Positions 42,780 through 54,700 of a stretch of 64,000 bases of DNA are shown here, piece by piece. The notes beneath the pieces were generated by a model. The model ran no database searches, had not been told where the DNA came from, and was given only the letters and a program-made list of their open reading frames with translations. Positions within the stretch are counted from its first letter, which is position 1, and each line of letters starts with the position of its first letter. The position numbers and the translations under genes were made by a program. This DNA comes from Mytilisepta virgata (Eukaryota > Mollusca > Bivalvia > Mytilida > Mytilidae). The stretch covers positions 35,641,528 through 35,705,527 of the forward strand of contig CM051520.1 of assembly GCA_028015205.1 (NCBI GenBank). The letters run 5' to 3'.

Positions 42780-45700
42780 CTGAAAGAAGACACGTGATTA
42801 TACAGTTTTTAAGAATTTGCCTCAATTAATTGCATATGATCATCGCATTTTTTCAAATTTTACCGAAAATATGATAAAACTCGTTGAAAATTTTGCAAAT
42901 AGCCAACACTTTTTCTCATTTTTTCCAGTACTTTCTTTGAATAAAGCGAATGTTGCTATAAACTGCTTTGCAATTAACTGACATATTTAACATGTGTTGA
43001 ATGGGAAATGGTTTTGTGCTGGGAATTTTTTTGCAAATAACAAAATTTGCCATCAACAGGTTTGCAAATAAGTGTAGTCGACTGTATTAATTATTTTTTT
43101 ACAGTGACAATGAACACATTTTTGAAGTTAGTATTTAAATCACATGCTATCAACCAAATTTTTAATTTAATAGGTAGTTAATTAGTAATCCTGTTGGTAG
43201 CTATGGTGATGGTGTAACGTTTTACATGTTTTGTACAGAGGAAGAAAATAATGCAAGAATCTTGACCAAGCCCCATTATCCTGACTCTATGCTAATATTT
43301 TACAGTGGCGTAGTTCCATTAACACAGTGAGGCAGTTGCCTCACCTAAAATTTCAAATTTAATTTTTAACCAGTGCTATTTTCAATATGGTTAATAAAGA
43401 TGGTAGTTTCCAATGAATAGATTCTCCAAGTGATTAGTGTATAATTGTGGATTTTTTTTTTATTGTTATCTCTTTTAAAATTAATAAAATAATTCTATGG
43501 GATGACCTTTTACCTACATTTCATTTATATGAAATGTATTTCTACAAGCAAAATCGTTAAGCATATTGGGTTAAAAATAGTTCTCCAATTGTACCGTAAA
43601 CTGGGGCTGGAGTCTAATAGGGCCGATGTCACTACTCTACTTTTTTGTGGGTGTTAAAATTGCCAGTTCTTTAGTTTTGATGTCTTGTTCCGATTCATAT
43701 TGGTTTCTTGTTTTCATTGTTACTGTTCTCGGCCTTCTATAAATCTTGTTGCTTCGGTAATCTTTTGCTGGAATATACCATTTCGGGATAGAATTACATT
43801 TTCTTATGTTTTGCTGACGTCAAATATTGTACTACAAACTAAAAGACTAACCTGTGCCGTCTTTGTATGCTGCTAGTGGGAATGTCTTTGTGTAAACTGT
43901 GTTGTTTACTTTGTTACAAATAATGGCTATTACCTATAAGATTGAAAGACTTGCATTTAAAGAAAAACTGAATTACAGGTTGAATCATTAATAAGTTTCC
44001 ACAAAAGACAGCTTTGAAATTAATATGTTGTGTATGAGGGATAATTCGATCTGTACAATGTACAGAAATTCTACATTCCCGCTTTTGAGATAAGCCGTTT
44101 TTTTACAATACAATACAATTGGTATCAATATTTTTACCACTAATTTGATGCCTCTGTCCATGGAATAAAGTCCCAGTAGTTATCAATAGATTTTGGTATT
44201 AGCCATAATTTTCATACTAAAAATTTACTGTTGTAAAATCAGGAAATTTCAGAGCCGAATGAGGGTCATAAATGGGAAGGGTTGACATTTTCCAGACACA
44301 TACATTAGGGCTCTCTTCTTATGTACATTTTTGTCTCGCCTGCGATTTGGTATATAGGTTCCTTGCAACGTTTAAATGTCAGTCAGACAGGGTTCACCTG
44401 ACCTTGACCTCATTTCATGGATCAGTGATCAAGGTTAAAGTTACGTGATTAGGTCAGTTTCTCAGATACCGAAAGCAGTAGGTCAAGTATATGTGGTGTA
44501 TGGAATGATTGTAAGGGGTACATGTCAGTCTGGCAGGTTTCATCTGACATTGACCCATTGTCATGGTTCATTGGTCAATGTTAAGTTTTTGTGTTTTGGT
44601 CTGTTTTTCAAATACCATAAGCAATAGGTCAACTATAGTTGGTGTATGGAATGATTGTAAGGTATAAATGTCTGTCTTGCTGGTACCATTTGTCCTTGGC
44701 CTCATTTTCATGGTTCATTGGTCAATGTTAAGTTTCTATTGTTTGGTCCTCTTCTCAGATACTATTTAAGTTATAGGTCAGTATATGTGGCGTATGGAAT
44801 GATTGTAAGGTGTGCATGTCTGTCTGACAGGTTTTATCTGACCTTGACCTCACTGTTCATTGGTCAATGTTAAGTTTCTCTTGTTTGGGTTCTTTTCAGA
44901 TGAGTAATAGGTCAACTATATTTGCTGTATGGAATGTATTTTATTTTTTAACTGCTGATTACTTGTATTGAAATAGTCTCATTATTTTATCAAAATCTTT
45001 AAATAACATTAATAATGATAATAAATAATAAAAAACTTTTCAGGGATCATTACTAAACAGTGATTAACAAAAACATTGGAAGGTGTGAAAATAATAAAAT
45101 AAGGTCACTCATGCATGAATGTTTAACATAGAATACAGTTCACTCCAGTCCCTTCATAAAGACTAATTGTTTTCATGTTCATTCATCATTAAAATGTTAA
45201 TTTAATGTAAAGCTTATATAAACTTATTTTTTCTACTTTCAACATAGATTCAATTGTGAACACTGAAAAGTCAGGCGAGAGATTTCAGTGTGTCCACTCT
45301 TGTTGTTTATAATCTCCGTCATGTTGGCATTTGAATCAGACGCAGGCGATCTAGAAACAAAAAATACGAAATATCTGTATTTAAAATCTTTTCTTCATGA
45401 TTATCCATTATTTCTGTCAAAAGGTTTGTCCACACAGGCGCAATAGTAATTTTTTTCTGAGACAAGCGCCTGTGTTTGTCCACTATCAATTCATCTTTCT
45501 TCCGTCTAGCTCTTTACACAAAAAATAAACCAGGAAAATAAAACATATACTGAGACAAAAGCAAAATGCCCACCCTCACATAGCTATAGCCCTGTTTGAA
45601 ACTACTGCCCATTGCTCTGAATACATAAAACTTTATAAATGTTTGCTTCTATAGCACGGTACCTGTTTGTTATTTCCACGAGCAAATATCAAAAAATCGT

Positions 45701-48700
45701 CGTCCACATACAACTCGACTTGTGGTTCAGACGAGAAATCAATGCTACTCTGTCTCCTAAACATGCTGACAGTAGAAATAAACTAGAAGAGAACATTAAA
45801 ATTCAAATTGGTTTTGTTTATGAATATCAATCTTGTATCATATTTCTTGTTTTAGCTTTTTCCCAATTAACACTGACTTTGAAATAAATAAATAAAAAAT
45901 AATAATCATGATAATAACATGAACAAACAGATGTAATTTAATTCATATTTTCTGGTTTGTCATTAATATATGCAAGTTTGATCTACTAATACTAAAGTTC
46001 ACTTACTTTTAACTTACTACAAAACATCTTAAATCCGAAATTGTTTTTTTTTTTCTAACGAGACAAACATTTGAAAGATTTCTTTACTTTTATGCATCTA
46101 CAAACTGAAGTGTATTATTATACAAACTTTGTACATTATAGACGTCCCGTTGTAGATGGGCCACAAAGCCTCTCTATTCAATGGATCATACGCTCCATTA
46201 AAACCTTGCTCTGTGCCGTAATAAACAATTGGAATACCCTTAAAATAAATAATCACTTAATACAATGTAATAATAAACGAGAATTAAAGAGTAAAGTAGC
46301 TATGAAAATTTCTATAAGTACTTACAATAAATAGTCTAACCACTCGACCACAGAGACCCTATAGTCATTTATTAAAGTTACAATATGCAAAATGCACAGA
46401 AAATTATGAATATTCATTTCTCATCAGTATTACATGTAATTAATGCTTATTAATCAGATATAAGTACTGTAGTCACTGATAGTCTGATATTTAAGATGAA
46501 TTTAATATTTACCACCACCATAACCAAAACAATACCATTGCTGGTGGACTAAAATGTATGGCAAGCCGTTTTACTATTTATTCTAACTTCAAGATATCTC
46601 ATATAATATATAAGATATCTTATATAATTTAGTTTTTATAAGATATCTTATTGAGTTTATAAGATATCTTATAAAGAAAATTATATGAGTAATACAGTTG
46701 TATATTGATTCCAGTCCATAACTTTTCAATTATATGGTTTAAAAAATAATATAAAAGTCGTCAAATGTTATGGTAACATGGGTAGTAAGCGTATTCCTGA
46801 TAAAGGTAGACCTGCAAGATGCATAAGATATGTTCACCGCAAAAACACCAACTTTGGTGGACTTCACAGCTTATTTATAAGTAGATTATAACTAATAATT
46901 AACCTTTGTCAAAAAATGTTAGAATATGAGATATGCAATACTGTAACACCTGTTACGGCCGAAATCACCTTTAAAATGTAGCCAACAAAAGACACAAATC
47001 AATAATAAAATTTAACAAGATTTATTATATATACAAAGTTTACAAAAATATTACAAAAAAAAACTAAAATGTCAACTTAACTGTTCAAAATCCTGTTTTT
47101 TCTTGATCCGGAATTCTGGTCACTGTTGCCTGAATCCAAACGGAATATTATATCCAATCAGTCACAATCTAGTATGATGTAATGAAAATAACAGTCTGTC
47201 AAGTACGATGTATGAAACGTAAATAAATCCAACAGCTGAGAACACAAGAATGTCTATGTACGGTCCAATATGCTATGCTCTGCAAGTTTAACTTTCGTGT
47301 CCATATATATACTGTAGAACGGAAACTTCTGGAATACGGTAGAAGTTCGAATCACACCATAATTATTACGTAAGTCAAATAGAAAGTTCTAGTCATTCCA
47401 CCAGTATCCATTATTGTTCCAGTGATTTCTAAACTGCGCAGTTATAATTATTATTTGGTAAACAACTATAAGTATTATGTAAACACATTATACACGTCAC
47501 AAGGCCACACAAAACAAACCAGGCCAAGATAAATAAATATAATAATTACAATATCATAACACCTCCCCCCTTAAAAGAAGTTTGAGTGTAACGAGAACTT
47601 CATGAACAATATATACAAAAATATATATATATATATAGTATGTATACAGTGTTTTAATAAGATCTAGATAAAGCATCTGCTATTACATTATCTTTACCTT
47701 TAATATGTTTTACAATAATATCATATTCCTGTAACAATAAACTCCACCTAGTCAACCTCTGGTTCTTGTTTCTCATTTTATGTATGAAGGTGAGAGGATT
47801 ATGATCAGTATAAACCAGAATAGGATGCATAGTGGGATTTAAATATACATCAAAATGTTGAAGTGCAGACAACAGTGCAAAACATTCTTTTTCAATAGTG
47901 GAATAATTTTTCTGATGTTTATCTAATTTCTTGGAAAAATATGATATAGGTTTCTCAACATTATCATCTGTTTCTTGATATAAAACGGCTCCAACTCCTA
48001 CATCACTTGCATCAACGGCAAGTTTGAATTGCTTTTTAAAGTCTGGAGTGATAAGAACAGGACTGTTAATTAAAAGTGATTTGCTTTTTTCAAAAGAGTT
48101 TTGACAATTATCACTCCAGATGAATTTAGAATCTTTCCGTAAAAGATGAGTCAATGGTTGAACAACAGTAGCAAAATTTGAACAAAATTTTCTGTAAAAT
48201 CCAATCATGCCTAAATATCTCATAAGTTGTTTTTTATTTGTAGGAGGAGGAAAATTGGTAATTGCATCCACTTTAGCCATAATAGGTTTCACTTGACCTT
48301 GGCCAACTGTGTGCCCTAAATAATCAACAGTGGCCTTACAAAATTCACTTTTAGCAAGATTAACAGTCAAATTTGATTGTGACAATCTATCAAAAGTATC
48401 ATATAAATGTGTTAAATGCTCTTCCCAGCTATCACTACATACAATAAGATCATCAATATAAGCATAACAACAGTCTAAATCTTTTATAACATTATTGATC
48501 ATTCTTTGAAACGTAGCTGGAGCATTTTTCATACCAAACGGCATGACAGTATATTGAAATAAGCCGTCTGGTGTGACAAAAGCTGATATTTCACGAGCTC
48601 TCGGTGTCAGGGGGACCTGCCAGTAACCTTTTAATAAATCAAATTTGCTTACGAATTTTGATTGTCCAATGTTATCAATGCAATCCTCTATCCTTGGAAT

Positions 48701-51700
48701 CGGATAGGAGTCAGATTTTGAAACTGAGTTGACTTTTCTGAAGTCAGTAACGAAACGAAAGGTTTTATCTGGTTTGGGCACAAGAAGACAAGGAGAGCTC
48801 CATTCACTGTTACTCGGCTCAATAATATCATTGTCAAGCATATATCTAATTTCTTGTCTCATAACATCAAGTTTAAGTGGATTGAGCCGGTAAGGATGTT
48901 GCTTAATTGGAGAAGCATCGCCTACATCAACATCATGACAAACAGCAGTGGTTTTGTTTGGCACATCTGGAAAAAGATTTTTAAAAGAAAATACCAAAGT
49001 TTTCAATTTTTGTCTGCGATCGAAAGACAGATGTGCAAGTTTTGAGTCTAAATTTGACAAAATTTCTGAATTTTTCAATCTAACAGTTTGTTCCATAGTC
49101 TTCGAATCAAAAGATGGTTCAATTATATCTGGTTTGTCATGATCGTTCTCTGATTTAACCATGGCTAAAGTGGCAACTGGTTTACTCTCACCTTCATTAG
49201 TACGCTCAAAATATGGTTTTAACATATTAATGTGACACACTCTATTTTGTTTACGCCGACCTGGAGTTTTTACAATATAATTCAAATCATTGATTTTACT
49301 GTCAATTGTATAAGGACCACAGTATTTAGCCTGTAAAGGATGCCCAGGGACTGGCAAAAATACAAGTACATTTTATCACCAGGCTCAAAAACTCTGTTCC
49401 TGGCATCTTTATCATACCATATTTTCATCTTATTCTGTACAGTTTTTAAGTTTTTCTGAGCAATTTGACAAGCAGTATACAATTTTTCTTTAAATCTAGA
49501 TACATAGTCTAGAAGATTCAAGTCAGTGTGTTCAGTAAGCCATTTTTCCTTAACCAATTTCAAAGGTCCCCTTACAGTATGACCAAACACTAACTCAAAG
49601 GGACTAAAACCAAGGGATTCTTGAACAGCCTCTCGGACCGCAAAAAGTAGAAAGTGAACACCATCATCCCAGTCCCTGTCAAATTGAAGACAAAAAGTTC
49701 TAATCATGTTTTTCAATGTTTGATGAAAACGTTCTAAGGCACCTTGAGATTCTGGATGATAAGCACTTGATCTATACTGAGCAATCCCTAACTGGTAAAC
49801 GACCTGCTGAAATAAACCTGACATAAAATTTGAACCCTGGTCGGACTGTATAGACTTAGGAAGTCCTACTAATGTGAAAAATTTGATAAGAGCTTTGACA
49901 ATAGTTGGTGTCTTGATATTCCTTAAGGGAATAGCCTCAGGAAAGCGAGTGGATGTACACATGATCGTCAGTAAATAAGCATTTCCTGTCTTGGTCTTTG
50001 GTAAAGGTCCAACGCAATCAATAAGCACTCGGCTGAAAGGTTCTTCAAAGGCTGGAATTGGCAGAAGTGGTGCTGGTGGTATTTTCTGGTTAGGCTTGCC
50101 AACAACCTGGCATATATGGCATGATTTACAGTATTCTGTGACATCATTTCTAAGTCTGGGCCAGTAGAAATGTTGCAAGATCTTAAGGCAAGTCTTCCTT
50201 ATACCTAAATGTCCAGCCAAGGGGGTGTCATGGGCAAGACCAATAATTTCTTGCCTATAGACTTTAGGCACCACCACTTGGTATACCACTCTCCATTCCT
50301 CCTCTGGGATAGCATCAGGGGGCCTCCACTTCCTCATCAAAATGCCGTCTTGATGGTAGTAACATTCGGCCACTTTTTCTGCTTCTTCTTGTGGTAGAGC
50401 CCTCTTGCAGAGTTGAAGAACCTCAGGGTCTTTATTCTGTTCTTCCCTAAATGTTCTTTTGTCTAATGAATGGCTGTTCGCGTCTGGCCATGGCATAATT
50501 ACACGTTCGTTAGTACCAGGTGGTCTTATTATGGCTTTTTCTGAAGTACCGGGACCTTCAATGTCGGCAAGAAAAGTGTCAGAAAGATCAAAATAATCAT
50601 ACTGGCCTTCTTGTAAATCCTCATCTTGTTGTTTTCTTGCCATTGCCCTAGTAACAACACAAGCTGGATACAGTTCAGCATCATCTTCAGGTGATTTAAC
50701 ATCCACCACCGGTTCACTGGTAACAATTGGTTCAGCAACCACTTTGTTCCTAGCTAGATCATTTCCTAGCAATAATGAAACACCCTCAACAGGGAGAGTA
50801 GGACGAACACCCACAACAACTGGTCCAGTAATTAAATCCGACTTCAAATAAATACGATGGAGGGGAACATCTATACAACCTAACTCCACACCTCGTAACA
50901 AAACGGAGGCACCAACGGACGTCTCCTCGGACAAAGGCAACACACCTTCTAACAACAAAGACTGAGAAGCTCCAGTGTCCCGTAAAATCTTAATAGGCTG
51001 AGGAGTAGTATTATTAACAATAGAAACAAACCCATCAGACATAAAGGGCTTATAATCCTCCATGTAATCACAAAAACTGGACTTAAAAGCCTGACTCGCA
51101 GGACATTCCAACTTATTGGTAACAACGGGTGTCGTACAAGCACTGGACTTGGGCTTATGATCTCTTTCATTCTTCTTCTGGAGTCTAAAACAATCAGCCA
51201 TCAGGTGACCATTTTTCTTACAATAAGCACAAGTTAGTGACTTCTTCTCAAAAGTATCAAATTTTGGACCAGACATGTTATAACTTGACGGACTCTTATT
51301 CTGTGCAACAGGCTTACAATCAGTACGCTCAGTGCTTTGATTTTTGTAATTTCCGCTAGAAGTATTAAAATTTTGACCTTTGAAACTTCTTTTATGTGAA
51401 ATGGTATAATTATCGGAAACAACAGCTGCATCTTGCAATGTCTCAACAGTTTTGTCATCTAAATGTGTTTTTAAGTCTAAATTAACACACTGCTTGAACT
51501 CTTCTAATAACATTAATTGTCTTAATTTATCAAAATTTTTATCTATTTTCTTTGACGTAAGCCATTTATCAAATAAATCTTCTTTTTCCCTAGCAAATTC
51601 AACAAAGGTTTGTGTTTCAAACTTTTTATAAGACCTAAATTTCTGTCTATATGCTTCTGGCACTAGCTCATAAGCTTTCAAAACTTCCTGTTTAACAGTG

Positions 51701-54700
51701 TCATAATCAGAACTTTTTTCTGAAGAAAGTGCTGAGTAAATTTCAGCGGCCTTGCCCACAAAAACACTTTGCAACATTGTAGTCCAATAAGGCTTTGGCC
51801 ATTTCAAATTTTGAGCAATTTTCTCAAATTGTGGAAAAAATTTATCCACCGTTTTTTCACAAAATTTGGGAACCAAACGTATATTTTTTGCTGCCTCAAA
51901 TTGTTCTGATTTTGACTTAGTGTTGCTTTCTACTTTAGCTATTTCTAATTTTATTTTCTCCATCTCTAACCTTTCTCTCATTTCAAGTTCTGCCTGTAAT
52001 TGTTTTTCTTCTTTTTCTAATTGTTTTAATTTAAGTTCGTGTTCTAATTCAAGCTGTTTTAATTTTAAAGCATCAACATTTTCGACCTTGAGGTCAAGAG
52101 CCTCTTCACCAAAAATTTCTAAATCAACTAAATTGTCTATTACCAAATTTTTTATAATTTGTTTTCTCATAGATGTTCTAAAATCTATTTTTAGATGTTT
52201 AGCAAGCAACACTAATTCTTCTTTCTTTAATTTATCAAACCCTTCCAGGTCTGGCGTTTTCAAAAATTTACCAGCATCAAATTCCATTTTGTAGAATTTT
52301 GTTGGCTAATTCTAATAAAAATACTGAAAAAATTTATTAAGATATTAACGTTCTCCCGAGACGAGCCCCCAATTTCTGTTACGGCCGAAATCACCTTTAA
52401 AATGTAGCCAACAAAAGACACAAATCAATAATAAAATTTAACAAGATTTATTATATATACAAAGTTTACAAAAATATTACAAAAAAAAACTAAAATGTCA
52501 ACTTAACTGTTCAAAATCCTGTTTTTTCTTGATCCGGAATTCTGGTCACTGTTGCCTGAATCCAAACGGAATATTATATCCAATCAGTCACAATCTAGTA
52601 TGATGTAATGAAAATAACAGTCTGTCAAGTACGATGTATGAAACGTAAATAAATCCAACAGCTGAGAACACAAGAATGTCTATGTACGGTCCAATATGCT
52701 ATGCTCTGCAAGTTTAACTTTCGTGTCCATATATATACTGTAGAACGGAAACTTCTGGAATACGGTAGAAGTTCGAATCACACCATAATTATTACGTAAG
52801 TCAAATAGAAAGTTCTAGTCATTCCACCAGTATCCATTATTGTTCCAGTGATTTCTAAACTGCGCAGTTATAATTATTATTTGGTAAACAACTATAAGTA
52901 TTATGTAAACACATTATACACGTCACAAGGCCACACAAAACAAACCAGGCCAAGATAAATAAATATAATAATTACAATATCATAACACACCATCAAATTG
53001 GACTGAACCAAGAAAATAATAGTAACATGCATCTAAAGCTTTTCCGTTATACCAAAAATTATTCTTTTGACGCATTGTGTTTTAATTTCCAGATATATAC
53101 GTGATATATAGCAGAGCTGATTCGTTCAATGCATTTTGTAATTTCGTACTTTTTAAAAAATAATTCTGAGATGTCTTGATACCCCAGCAACCGAAATCAA
53201 CTCTTATCTCAAGAATTCTAATGGAAAAAATAATTTTTTAAAGTTTTTGTTATTACTGGATATTATACCTGGGATAATAATACTACAGTAACAGAATTCA
53301 TTAGGAGTGTTGTATGCGGCTTTAGGTTCAGGAATCGTGGAAAATCATGATTATCTATAAAATTACCCAAAACTTTTACATCTCTAAATTCAGTTCTCTG
53401 AAAAATATTAAATGATAAAGCTCCATTAATTAGAAAGTCTTTAATACTGAGGGAAAGTGCACCCTGGTACTACATAGTTTATATATTACATCAATTAATG
53501 TTATTGTTTTATTGCTTGTTTGTTTATTTATTTTCTATGACTTATTGATGTATGCCATCAACGCTTACGGGTATAATTGTGCATTTATTGAATAAACATA
53601 TATACATTAATAGTAAGAATTGTTTTTGTTTATAAAGGATTTTAAATGACAAACTATCAATATTCTTGTATTTTCTAGAAAGTACATGCAGGTTTGAAAT
53701 AATTATTACGCATTCTTATTGTCTCAATACGCTTACATGTTATTACATATATACACTGAACCGCAAAAGAAACGTCGCACAAAATGACATGTTCACATAC
53801 ATTTATTTCAAAGTGACATTTATATATTTTAAATTAATTTTTACAAAATTTAATGAATGATTTACAGTCTTTTGGTTACAATGTTCACAAAAACGTCACA
53901 ATTGTCGCAACGTCACATGTTTTCAATGCTGTGCTCCCACGTCCGTTAATAACGTGTATGTCCTCCACCGGCACCAATTACTGCGGCACATCTTCGGTAC
54001 ATGGAGTTGATGAGCCGATTAATAAACGCCATCGGAATACGTGCCCATACTCTCTGAAACGCTTGTGAAAGTTCAGCTGCAGTTGTCGGACTTGGCTGCT
54101 CATTATTCAACCGTCTTTGAACTTCGTCCCATAAATGTTCAATAGGGTTTAAATCTGGACTCAAAGCCGGCCAATCCATAACATTAATGTTATTCTGCTG
54201 TAGGAAGTCTCTTGTGGCTCTTGCGGTATGCGCACGTGCATTGTCCTGTTGGAAAGTCTTGTTTTGATGACGTGCGATGCGAAATGGGGCTGAACATGGG
54301 GTGTCAAGACTTGGTCCATGTAACGGGCAGCTGTTACGCCATTTCCTCTGCCTGGGCCAAGGTTCTGAAAGATGACTGGACCAAGTTTAACGTTAAGGCC
54401 GATTCCACCCCATACCATGATGCTAGGTCCTCCCCACGCGTCTGTTTCCAGAATGCAGCTGTCTTCGTAACGTTCCCCGCGTCTTCTCCACACTCTGGTT
54501 CTGCCATCGGCTGTTGAAATGCAGTAACGGCTTTCGTCAGAGAAGATGATGTTACGCCATTGTCGATTTCGCCAATTCTGTCGCTTAGTGGCCCACTGAA
54601 GACGAGCTTGACGGTGTCGAGGAGTAAGAATAGGTCCTCTTGCTGGACGGCGACATCTCATGTTTCTAGCAGCTAATCGCCGACGAACCGTATCATCACT

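Larger units (their letters stand above)
46951..52987 (-). mobile_element. Full-length Ty3/gypsy-class LTR retrotransposon, Gmr1-like domain order
   Basis: 6037 bp, on the - strand inside amylase intron 7 and so in the same orientation as the gene. The 611-bp LTRs at both ends start TG and end CA and look identical. The flanking CACC (46947-46950 and 52988-52991) is the target-site duplication. The order along the element is LTR, primer-binding site, gag-protease-integrase ORF, GPY domain-RT-RNase H ORF, polypurine tract, LTR. Integrase before RT is unlike most Ty3/gypsy elements and matches the Gmr1 group. No envelope gene was seen. Confidence 0.92.

Noticed and set aside
43685..43876. Short + strand open frame (63 residues)
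   Set aside because: No splice context, no recognisable similarity, and it lies inside amylase intron 10.
45245..45350. Candidate amylase domain-C exon on the - strand (frame with NMTEIINNKSG)
   Set aside because: The frame does not fit the phase-0 end of exon 9 (an immediate in-frame stop results), and half of it lies in the inverted repeat at the end of the 44.3-45.3 kb element. The 34-nt exon at 43934-43967 fits both phases.
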